Positions 1-5,718 of a stretch of DNA of 5,718 nt are shown here, piece after piece; positions within the stretch are counted from its first letter, which is position 1; every line of letters begins with the position of its first letter. This DNA comes from UBA1715 sp045599365. Its GTDB lineage: Bacteria; Bacteroidota; Bacteroidia; Bacteroidales; UBA1715. Where the stretch lies: contig JAZRVS010000026.1 of the NCBI GenBank assembly GCA_045599365.1, forward strand, positions 1 through 5,718. Reading direction: 5' to 3'. Under the pieces are notes generated by a model. That model did no database searches. It was not told the DNA's origin and worked only from the letters and a program-made list of their open reading frames with translations. A program made the position numbers and the translations under genes.

Positions 1-141
1 ACAACAAGTCGAGAATCTGGTAAGAATTTGGTAGTCTGGGTACGCGAAAATACCGACCAAATTGACTATTACACAATTTACCGATTAGCTGGCAACAGTG
101 AATTTGAGGAAATTGGAACGGTACCATATTCCGAAATTAGT
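1..141. repeat. Terminal direct repeat, left copy
   Basis: Bases 1-141 are identical to 5578-5718, from ACAACAAGTC to AAATTAGT. The sequence is coding in both places and in the same frame. The length equals a standard maximum assembly k-mer, so it most likely marks a circularly closed contig rather than a biological terminal repeat. Confidence 0.97.
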
Positions 142-540
142 GTATTTGAAGACGACGAGGTTGATCCCAAAGCTAATCAATGGACGTATGCAATTTCGGC
201 AACCGATGTTTGTACAAACGAAACAGAATTGAGTTCGCCTCATACAACTTTGCACTTGGGAGAATCTCCAAGTTTACGTGACGGATATGCGGAATTGCGA
301 TGGGACGCATACGAAGGCTTGGATTATTCATCGTTCTACGTGATTCGTGAAACAAAAGTTGATAATTTCACCTTTATAGATACGTTGACAACTCTGCCAT
401 CATCTGTAACATCTTATTCAGCAGAATATCCAAGTGTTGGAAAGAGTTTATATTATGTAGGTATAAAGTTACCTCAGGTTGTCAATCCAAAAGATTTCTT
501 GAAGGCCGAATCGGGACCATTTGCAATTGCGTTGTCAAAC
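1..540 (+). other. Two C-terminal FN3-like modules
   Basis: The first module, whose beginning is also seen at 5560-5718, contains KNLVVWVREN, IDYYTIYR, EEIGTVPYSEISVF, WTYAISATDVC and HTTLHL. This arrangement recurs in Bacteroidales proteins just upstream of sorting domains. The second, from about 259, has YAELRWDAYEG, FYVIRETKV, SYSAEYP and LYYVGIK. Both probably act as spacers near the cell surface. Confidence 0.7.
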
Positions 541-825
541 ATTGCCGAAGCCGAAAATACAGAACCGGCAATCAATCCGTTGACAGGTTCAAATACAGAA
601 ACGGCAATCAATCCGTTGACAGGTTCAGAAGTTGAGGTTTATGCTGTTGATCATACAATCTATGTGAAAAATGCTGAAGGAAAGACTATTGAAATTTATG
701 ACAATACAAAGCGTTGTTTGTCTCACATGAAAAATGCGCAAAACGAAAATCAATTCTCTGTCCGTTTGGAAGGAATTTACTTTATAAAAGTTGATAATGA
801 ATCGTTTAAGGTAATTATACAATAA
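1..825 (+). CDS. 3' end of a large secreted surface protein (FN3-like modules plus T9SS-like C-terminal domain), 5' truncated
   Basis: The frame is open from the first base and ends at TAA 823-825, giving 274 residues. A TTG at 28 is not a credible start because the coding pattern extends to the window edge. Order: an FN3-like module (to about 258) with the motif YYTIYR and the ending SSPHTTLHL, familiar from Bacteroidales secreted proteins; a second FN3-like module (about 259-540) with AELRWDAYEG and SSFYVIRE; a linker holding two copies of a 12-residue unit; and a C-terminal beta domain (628-822) containing IEIYD and EGIYFIKV. The likely role is the cell-surface end of an exported adhesin-like protein, with the last domain directing T9SS secretion or attachment. 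Bases 1-141 recur exactly at the right edge, where they are read in the same frame. This fragment is therefore probably the missing C-terminus of the gene starting at 889, or of an almost identical upstream neighbour. Family-level function is inferred; no catalytic residues were seen. Confidence 0.88.
   Translation, partial: TTSRESGKNLVVWVRENTDQIDYYTIYRLAGNSEFEEIGTVPYSEISVFEDDEVDPKANQWTYAISATDVCTNETELSSPHTTLHLGESPSLRDGYAELRWDAYEGLDYSSFYVIRETKVDNFTFIDTLTTLPSSVTSYSAEYPSVGKSLYYVGIKLPQVVNPKDFLKAESGPFAIALSNIAEAENTEPAINPLTGSNTETAINPLTGSEVEVYAVDHTIYVKNAEGKTIEIYDNTKRCLSHMKNAQNENQFSVRLEGIYFIKVDNESFKVIIQ
556..627 (+). repeat. 36-bp tandem duplication in the linker before the C-terminal domain
   Basis: Copies at 556-591 and 592-627 encode NTEPAINPLTGS and NTETAINPLTGS. 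They differ at one base, CCG versus ACG at 565/601, so the duplication is recent. It lengthens a Pro/Thr/Ser-containing linker between the last FN3-like module and the C-terminal domain, in frame. Confidence 0.95.
628..822 (+). other. C-terminal T9SS-type sorting-like domain
   Basis: The last 65 residues run EVEVYAVDHTIYVKNA, GKTIEIYD, then a charged stretch and FSVRLEGIYFIKV before the terminal FKVIIQ. The IYD turn and GIY-x-(I/V)-V strand match the general plan of Bacteroidota C-terminal secretion domains (type A sorting domain or the related DUF6383-like group). The usual YPNP opening is absent, replaced by YAVDH. The probable role is T9SS recognition and anchoring to the cell surface; the exact subfamily is uncertain. 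Confidence 0.65.
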
Positions 826-888
826 ATTAATATAACATTTTTTGTCGTGAAATTCCCATTACACAACAAGTTGACTAAATTTAAAAAC
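826..888 (+). other. 63-bp intergenic spacer
   Basis: This is the only non-coding sequence. It is AT-rich, holds no clear Bacteroidota promoter pair (TTTG about 19-21 nt before TAnnTTTG) and no strong terminator. A TTTG lies at 841-844 and a TAAATTTA at 876-883, but they are about 31 nt apart and the second sits almost on the start codon. Such a short gap suggests the gene at 889 is co-transcribed with the gene ending at 825. Confidence 0.6.
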
Positions 889-981
889 ATGAAAATATCT
901 TCAAATCTATTCAAAAGCAATCAGATAAAAATTCTCAGTCTTTTCATATTCTTTTTTTGCTCTGTGCATCAAGTTTTTGCT
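889..981 (+). other. Signal peptide (SPase I type)
   Basis: Residues 1-31 have a basic N-terminus (K2, K9, K14), a hydrophobic core ILSLFIFFF and a cleavage region ending VFA before AEVE, fitting the A-X-A-like rule (V29, A31). This implies Sec export to the periplasm, consistent with later T9SS transport across the outer membrane. C24 follows FFF and does not form a proper lipobox, so a lipoprotein is less likely. Confidence 0.85.
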
Positions 982-3900
982 GCCGAAGTAGAAATGGATA
1001 TAAATGGTTTGACACAGGCCTGGAGTTTTTCATCTACTGCGACTAAAACCACACCCTATTTTGAATTTACGTATCCATTTCGTTTTGTGTCATCCAGAGA
1101 ATCGTGGAATGATGCAATGAAAGAAATAAAATTGTGTATAAGCAAGGATAATAAAAATTGGACGACCATTGCGACAATGGATCGTAGTCATGATAACTTG
1201 GATTATAAAAATACAAACTATGGACGCTTCACACAAGTTAAAACTGGTACAAAAACAATACAAAACAAGGAAGGAAACGCAGATGTAAAAGTTGTGACCG
1301 TTCGATTTTATCCTAGTTATGATTATATAAGAGAAGGATTTCAATATTTTAAATTCGACGCTTGGTGGGATAATGATGATAACGACAGCGGACGTGGAGA
1401 TGAAAATGACCCCAATTGTATATGGACTTCAAGTGCTGTATGCGCTCAGATAAATAATCCTATTACAGAAATTGCTCGTACTGCTCCAAATACGATTACG
1501 ATGAAATCCAATGCACTTACAAGCAATGACGTTTATGAATCTGGACGGTATGCTCGTTTAAATCTTTCATCTCAATCTGGTTATGCTGGCGACGAAGGCG
1601 GTATGTATGCTCAAAATTATTCAACAACTGCTTCGTTATCAAATTCAATGAAAAATTCAGATTTAGATACCAAGGGTGCCACCTACTATTGGTATTGGGA
1701 GTCTAAATTGGATGTCAGTGTTGCTAATAATTTTTATAATTGTAGTGGTAGTAACACAGTTACGAATATTTTTTATGGCAAGGAAACTACGATTACATTT
1801 AAGCCTTTACCAAAACCTGCAAATTTGACGGCAACTACTACAACGAATACAAAAACTCCAGTAAAATTGAGTTGGCAGTCATTCTCTTCAACGGATTACG
1901 AGAAAGAGGGATATTGGTACATTTTCAGAAAATGTGGAACTGTATCAACATTACTGGCATCTAATATCGCTTTTGGTACAACTACGTACACGGATAATTC
2001 AGCTTCGACAGAACAAACGTACACGTATTACATCATATTTGTACCAACATCGTGGACAACAAAACCAACAACATCAACATACAGTTCTTCAACGTATTCA
2101 AGTTTATTGACTGCATCTTCTCCTGTTTCGACAACACGAGACCTGTACGAAGTAAAAATTTCGGCTGAAACAGGTGGTATAGTCAAACTAAATAATGGTT
2201 CAAGTGCAAGTTCAGTAAATAATTCATTTTATTACGGAACAAATGTCTCGTATTCGGCAAGTGCTAATGCTGGTTATACATTTAAACAATGGAATGATGG
2301 CAAAACATCAGCCTCACAAGAAATTACAGTGACAGAAAATGTTACCAAAACAGCAAGTTTCTCGGCTAATGAATATTCATTGACATTAAATCCGAATTGT
2401 ACAGATTATACGGTAAGAGGTTCGTCATCGGTAAAAGCTACGTATGCTGCAGATATGCCAAGCATTACGTGTCCAGAACGAACCGGTTACACGTTTGCTG
2501 GATATTGGTCGTCAAACAACGGAGGAACGCAATATTATAAAGCTGACGGGACAAGTAATTGTAAATGGAATTCAACAGCTCTTACAGAATTATTTGCTCA
2601 TTGGACAGCCAATGAATACACAATTACGTTTGATAATCAATCGGCTACAATTGCTGGTTCATTAAGTGTTGCAACAACTTATGGAAGTACATTGCCAACA
2701 ATTGACATTCCTGCAAAAACTGGATATACATTCCAAGGTTATTATTTTGGTGAAAATGGTTCGGGCAAGCAATATTACACATCAACGGGAAATAGTGCAA
2801 TTACGTGGGATTTAACTTCATCTACAACGCTTTATGCATATTGGAAACCAAATACATATACAATTTCCTTTGACAATCAATCGGCTACAACCGTAGGAAC
2901 GCCTTCAATTTCGGTTACGTATGATTTAGAAATGCCAACTATCGTAGTCCCTTCAAAAACAGGATTTACTTTTGGTGGTTATTTCACTGAACCAAACGGT
3001 GCTGGAAAACAGTATTTTGAAGCCGACGGTTCTTCGCTGCAAAAGAGCGACATCTTGGAAAATATTACGTTGTATTCATATTGGATAATTGCAAATTATT
3101 CAATTACATACAACAATATGGAATATGCTGTTATCAACGACGAAAATGTCGCTAAAACATATCAATCGGGCAACGAAATCGCATTACCAACCAATGTATC
3201 AAAAAATGGTTGCTCATTTGCAGGTTGGTACAATAATGAAAATTTTGAAGGTGATAAAATCGAAGCAATTTCAGCCGATGAATATGGCGACAAAGTCTTT
3301 TATGCAAAATGGACTCCAAATCAATATCCTGTTACATTCCATACAAACGAAGGAGTAATTAATTCGGGCGAAATTGCAAGTTACACTTTTGGTGTTGGTT
3401 CGCTATTGCCAAGCAATGTAACCAAGTCTGGTTATATGTTTTTCGGTTGGTTCGATAATGAATCATTGGCAGGCGAGCCAATCAGTCAAATTTCGGTTGC
3501 TGAATTTGGCGATAAAGAATATTGGGCAAAATGGGGTACCGATGCCTACACAATTACCTTGAACGCCAATGAGGGTACAATTCTTAGTGGTAATGTTGTT
3601 GTGTATATGGTAACAGACGAAATCATATTGCCTACAAATGTTACCAAACAAGGTTACGATTTTATGGGTTGGTACGACAATTCTAATTTCGAAGGTTCCG
3701 AAATAAAGAAAATCGAAATTGGTAGTACAGGTAATAAGGAATATTGGGCTAAATGGCTTGTAAAAACATATACAATCACTCTACACGCAAACGATGGTGT
3801 AATTGAATCTGGAAATGTTGATTACTATGTGTATGGAATAGGCGAAAATCTTCCAACTGATGTAATCAAAAAAGGACACACTTTTGCTGGTTGGTTTGCT

Positions 3901-5718
3901 GCTTCAGATTTTTCAGGAAATCGTGTACTACGTGTTGTTGAAGGTTCTTTGGGAAATAAAGAATATTGGGCCAAATGGATTCCTAATAATTATACCATTA
4001 CGTACAACATAAATGGTGGCGAAATCCAAGATGCCTACGATGTGGCATATACCTACGGAGAAAAAGAAATAAAACTTCCTGATAATGTTGTCCGCGAGGG
4101 TTACACATTTGCTGGCTGGTTCAATAATTCCAATTTAAGTGGTGTTGCAGAAACTATTGTAGGCAAAAGTGATTTTGGCAATAAAGAATATTGGGCTAAA
4201 TGGTTGGTAAACACATACTCAATCAGTTTGAATGTAGCCGACGGAACAATCAATAGCGGCGATGTTCGTTTTTACACATACGGAAATGGTGCAATTCTTC
4301 CTGTTGATGTAACTAAAATGGGCAACACCTTTGGCGGCTGGTTCGACAATGTGGAATGTAACGGTGAAAGCATCAATTCTGTTTCATCAACTGATTTGGG
4401 CGACAAAACATTTTATGCAAAATGGACTCCAAACACATATTCAATTGTATTGAATAATAATTTAGGTAAAATTTTGGATTCGTCGGTCGCAACAAATTAT
4501 GTATATGGCGAATCAACAACCGAATTGCCAGATTCAGTTGTTCGCGAAGGCCACACATTTGCTGGTTGGTACAACAATTCAAATTACTATGGAGAACCGC
4601 AAAAAATCATTACTTCAACTGACTTGGGCAACAAAGAATTTTGGGCTAAATGGGAAGTAAATTCATACAAAGTTACTTTGAATACCAATGGTGGCGAAAT
4701 CAATAAAGGTATTGTTACTAATTACAAATATGGAATTGCAGAAACATTACCTATTGACATAACAAAAACAGGTTACTCATTCGGTGGTTGGTTCGATAAT
4801 AAAGATTTCAATGGTGAAAGCGTCACTTCTATTTCGGCAACCGATTTAGGTGACAAAGAATATTTTGCAAAATGGACTCCAAATAATTATACCATCACAC
4901 TTTATACTAATGGTGGAACAATTGACGAAGATGTTGTTACTTCCTACCAATACGGAAACCAAACTATTTTGCCAACCAATGTTTCGTTGAACGGATACAC
5001 ATTTATTGGTTGGTACACAACTTCATATTATGATGGTTTGCCTGTTACAGAAATTGAGTCAACTGAATTTGGAAACAAGCAATTTTGGGCACGTTGGAAG
5101 AAAAATTGTCAAATCGAGGTTTCGGCAAAAATTACCGATGTAACTTGCTACGATATGTCAAACGGCCGAATCGAATTACAAATCAACAACGCTATCGAAC
5201 CTAATCTAATTCAATGGATTGGCATGGAAAACAATACCATTGTTGCCGAAAATCTAAAAGCTGGCAACTATGAAGTTGTCGTTACTGATTCGCGTGAATG
5301 TTCGGCAACTAAAGCCTTTACTATTACACAACCCAATGAAATTGTAGCATCAATTGCAGAAGTCATAAATCCAACTTGTAACAATTTGGGGACTATACGT
5401 TTGGAAACTGAAAATTCATACAACTATTTGTGGAGTGATGGCTCAACCGAACGTGATTTGACAAGTAGCGAACTCGGTGAATATACGGTTACTGTTACCG
5501 AACCAACAACAGGTTGCTCAATCACATTGTCACAAGCTCTTGAAATGTCACTCAAACAACCAGAAATTTCGTTGGTAACAACAAGTCGAGAATCTGGTAA
5601 GAATTTGGTAGTCTGGGTACGCGAAAATACCGACCAAATTGACTATTACACAATTTACCGATTAGCTGGCAACAGTGAATTTGAGGAAATTGGAACGGTA
5701 CCATATTCCGAAATTAGT
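889..5718 (+). CDS. Giant secreted B-repeat surface protein (adhesin-like), 3' end cut by window edge
   Basis: The ATG at 889 opens 1,610 codons without a stop. Order by residue: signal peptide 1-31; unrecognised N-terminal region about 32-305; FN3-like domain about 310-414; divergent InlB B repeat about 420-495; twelve B repeats 496-1406; two SprB-like repeats about 1415-1482 and 1489-1553; start of an FN3-like module from about 1558. The B repeats carry the family hallmark GYTFAGW and end in AKW or AYW. Known relatives (Listeria internalin B repeats, Bacteroidota SprB repeats) occur in surface and adhesion proteins, so a stalk or adhesin role outside the cell is inferred. ATG 889 is chosen because it gives a compact signal peptide; an in-frame GTG at 847 would add 14 residues. 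No Shine-Dalgarno motif is present, only an A-rich leader, as is normal in Bacteroidota. If the contig is circular, the gene continues at base 1 and ends at 825, totalling 1,837 aa. No frameshift or internal stop was seen. Confidence 0.93.
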   Translation, partial: MKISSNLFKSNQIKILSLFIFFFCSVHQVFAAEVEMDINGLTQAWSFSSTATKTTPYFEFTYPFRFVSSRESWNDAMKEIKLCISKDNKNWTTIATMDRSHDNLDYKNTNYGRFTQVKTGTKTIQNKEGNADVKVVTVRFYPSYDYIREGFQYFKFDAWWDNDDNDSGRGDENDPNCIWTSSAVCAQINNPITEIARTAPNTITMKSNALTSNDVYESGRYARLNLSSQSGYAGDEGGMYAQNYSTTASLSNSMKNSDLDTKGATYYWYWESKLDVSVANNFYNCSGSNTVTNIFYGKETTITFKPLPKPANLTATTTTNTKTPVKLSWQSFSSTDYEKEGYWYIFRKCGTVSTLLASNIAFGTTTYTDNSASTEQTYTYYIIFVPTSWTTKPTTSTYSSSTYSSLLTASSPVSTTRDLYEVKISAETGGIVKLNNGSSASSVNNSFYYGTNVSYSASANAGYTFKQWNDGKTSASQEITVTENVTKTASFSANEYSLTLNPNCTDYTVRGSSSVKATYAADMPSITCPERTGYTFAGYWSSNNGGTQYYKADGTSNCKWNSTALTELFAHWTANEYTITFDNQSATIAGSLSVATTYGSTLPTIDIPAKTGYTFQGYYFGENGSGKQYYTSTGNSAITWDLTSSTTLYAYWKPNTYTISFDNQSATTVGTPSISVTYDLEMPTIVVPSKTGFTFGGYFTEPNGAGKQYFEADGSSLQKSDILENITLYSYWIIANYSITYNNMEYAVINDENVAKTYQSGNEIALPTNVSKNGCSFAGWYNNENFEGDKIEAISADEYGDKVFYAKWTPNQYPVTFHTNEGVINSGEIASYTFGVGSLLPSNVTKSGYMFFGWFDNESLAGEPISQISVAEFGDKEYWAKWGTDAYTITLNANEGTILSGNVVVYMVTDEIILPTNVTKQGYDFMGWYDNSNFEGSEIKKIEIGSTGNKEYWAKWLVKTYTITLHANDGVIESGNVDYYVYGIGENLPTDVIKKGHTFAGWFAASDFSGNRVLRVVEGSLGNKEYWAKWIPNNYTITYNINGGEIQDAYDVAYTYGEKEIKLPDNVVREGYTFAGWFNNSNLSGVAETIVGKSDFGNKEYWAKWLVNTYSISLNVADGTINSGDVRFYTYGNGAILPVDVTKMGNTFGGWFDNVECNGESINSVSSTDLGDKTFYAKWTPNTYSIVLNNNLGKILDSSVATNYVYGESTTELPDSVVREGHTFAGWYNNSNYYGEPQKIITSTDLGNKEFWAKWEVNSYKVTLNTNGGEINKGIVTNYKYGIAETLPIDITKTGYSFGGWFDNKDFNGESVTSISATDLGDKEYFAKWTPNNYTITLYTNGGTIDEDVVTSYQYGNQTILPTNVSLNGYTFIGWYTTSYYDGLPVTEIESTEFGNKQFWARWKKNCQIEVSAKITDVTCYDMSNGRIELQINNAIEPNLIQWIGMENNTIVAENLKAGNYEVVVTDSRECSATKAFTITQPNEIVASIAEVINPTCNNLGTIRLETENSYNYLWSDGSTERDLTSSELGEYTVTVTEPTTGCSITLSQALEMSLKQPEISLVTTSRESGKNLVVWVRENTDQIDYYTIYRLAGNSEFEEIGTVPYSEIS
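982..1803 (+). other. Unrecognised N-terminal region of the surface protein
   Basis: About 274 residues between the signal peptide and the first FN3-like domain match no family I can name. The alternating polar and hydrophobic pattern with many aromatics (for example YFEFTYPF and YYWYWE) suggests beta-sandwich folding. An Asp/Asn-rich stretch at residues 160-177 could bind calcium. As the distal part of a stalk-like protein this is a plausible ligand-binding head, but that is inference from position only. Confidence 0.5.
1816..2130 (+). other. FN3-like domain (N-terminal)
   Basis: Residues about 310-414 start PANLTAT, followed by VKLSWQSF (the conserved strand-B Trp), YWYIFRK, TTYTD and YTYYIIF. 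This is the usual strand order of bacterial fibronectin type III modules. It probably acts as a spacer between the head region and the repeat stalk. Domain edges are approximate. Confidence 0.7.
2146..2373 (+). other. Divergent InlB B-repeat domain
   Basis: Residues about 420-495 carry GGIVKLNNG, a central YYGTNVSYSASANAGYTFKQW and a closing TVTENVTKTASFSANE. This layout (glycine turn, GYxFxxW, then a strand ending in F) resembles the divergent InlB B-repeat family, often found just before regular B repeats. It leads directly into repeat 1 with no linker. Confidence 0.75.
2374..5106 (+). repeat. Twelve tandem Listeria-Bacteroides (InlB-type) B repeats
   Basis: Each unit begins Y-x-(I/V/L)-x and ends at W plus a 3-4-residue linker. 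Starts: 2374, 2617, 2857, 3097, 3325, 3547, 3769, 3991, 4216, 4438, 4666, 4888; the array ends at 5106. Repeats 1-3 are 80-81 aa with a QYY segment and an (A/S/H)-(Y/H)-W end. Repeats 4-12 are 73-76 aa with LPxxV, GxxFxGW(Y/F), a (G/D)-x-K turn and A(K/R)W. The total is 911 residues, about half of the reconstructed protein. B repeats form compact beta-grasp-like modules in Listeria InlB; here they probably build an extended stalk. Nucleotide copies have diverged: the longest identity I noticed is 23 bp (3298-3320 and 4411-4433). Confidence 0.93.
3991..4887 (+). repeat. Higher-order duplication: repeats 8-9 copied as 10-11
   Basis: Repeat 8 (3991-4215) matches repeat 10 (4438-4665) best, sharing LPD-x-VVREG, TFAGW, NNSN and GNKE-x-WAKW. 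Repeat 9 (4216-4437) matches repeat 11 (4666-4887) best, sharing FGGWFDN, NGES, TDLGDK and AKWTPN. The unit is thus about 447-450 bp, two domains long. The comparison was made by eye from the translation. Confidence 0.75.
5131..5547 (+). other. Two SprB-like repeats
   Basis: The first (5131-5334) reads ITDVTCYDMSNGRIEL, with a central IQWIG, then LKAGNYEVVVTDSRECSA and ends TITQP. The second (5353-5547) has NPTCNNLGTI, YNYLWSDG, LGEYTVTVTE and GCSITL. The pattern C...G.I.L...Y.W..G......L..G.Y.V.V.D..GC is that of SprB repeats, named for the Flavobacterium gliding adhesin and widespread in Bacteroidota surface proteins. Each contains two Cys in the family positions. They join the B-repeat stalk to the C-terminal FN3-like modules. 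Confidence 0.82.
5578..5718. repeat. Terminal direct repeat, right copy
   Basis: This is an exact copy of bases 1-141, in the same orientation and reading frame, encoding the start of the C-terminal FN3-like module. The identity runs to the last base of the window, and the period is 5,577 bp, a multiple of three. Confidence 0.97.

Noticed and set aside
1..141. Biological terminal repeat such as a phage DTR or transposon end
   Set aside because: It is coding sequence in the middle of a domain, and its length equals a standard assembly k-mer; there is no transposase or packaging gene.
28..825. TTG at 28 as the start of a 265-aa gene
   Set aside because: The frame is open and similar in character back to base 1, there is no signal peptide or leader there, and the same bases are internal to a gene at 5605-5718.
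842..869. Hairpin 842-849 with 862-869 as a terminator
   Set aside because: The stem is only 8 bp with one mismatch and a 12-nt loop, is AT-rich, and has no T-run after it.
876..883. TAAATTTA as a Bacteroidota -7 promoter element (TAnnTTTG)
   Set aside because: The last base does not fit, no TTTG lies at the right distance upstream, and transcription would start at or after the ATG.
949..960. Lipoprotein signal with acylated Cys24
   Set aside because: The residues before the Cys are FFF, not a lipobox, and a good SPase I site follows at A31.
1090..1344. Minus-strand open frame with hydrophobic residues, and similar antisense stretches (173-355, 625-822, 3463-3651, 4373-4582)
   Set aside because: All lie opposite well-supported coding sequence, are short, and show no recognisable motif; they look like shadows of the AT-rich gene.
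2444..3358. Frame-2 open stretches at 2444-2665 and 3089-3358
   Set aside because: They overlap B repeats 1-4 in another frame, have no domain logic, and arise from the repetitive codon pattern.
2374..5106. CRISPR-like array from the regular repeats
   Set aside because: Units are 219-243 bp, in frame, diverged and fully coding; they are protein domain repeats.
1..5718. Ordinary small plasmid or phage genome
   Set aside because: The ends close, but no replication initiator, mobilisation or capsid gene is present; other frames on both strands hold only short open stretches below 90 codons.

Overview
The window looks like Bacteroidota DNA, most likely Bacteroidales. It is AT-rich, with no Shine-Dalgarno motif before the start codon. 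It encodes a secreted modular surface protein with domain types common in that phylum: fibronectin-III-like modules, Listeria-Bacteroides (InlB-type) B repeats, SprB-like repeats and a type IX secretion (T9SS)-like C-terminal domain. There is no second gene family. No replication, mobilisation, phage, tRNA, rRNA or CRISPR feature is visible on either strand.

Layout: 1-825 is the 3' end of a gene, open from the first base, carrying two FN3-like modules, a short duplicated linker and the C-terminal domain. 826-888 is a 63-bp spacer. From 889 to the right edge runs one uninterrupted frame of 1,610 codons: signal peptide, an N-terminal region I do not recognise, an FN3-like domain, a divergent B repeat, twelve B repeats (2374-5106), two SprB-like repeats (5131-5547) and the beginning of another FN3-like module.

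The main structural observation is that bases 5578-5718 are identical to bases 1-141. The period, 5,577 bp, is a multiple of three, and the right-hand frame continues in phase into the left-hand fragment. Closing the ends gives a 5,577-bp unit with exactly one gene: 1,837 aa plus stop, with only 63 bp non-coding. So the two partial CDSs are probably the two ends of one gene on a circularly closed contig, or successive members of a tandem array of nearly identical genes spaced 63 bp apart. A 141-base overlap equals the largest default k-mer of the metagenome assembler MEGAHIT, so the repeat itself is probably an assembly overlap. Nothing in the unit could replicate it, so a collapsed tandem gene array or an excised circle seems more likely than a plasmid.

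Functionally the protein is best read as a long, repetitive, exported and probably cell-surface-attached adhesin or stalk-like protein. The repeat array shows layered evolution: an 80-aa subfamily (repeats 1-3), a 73-76-aa subfamily (repeats 4-12), and within the latter a two-repeat higher-order unit (8-9 duplicated as 10-11).
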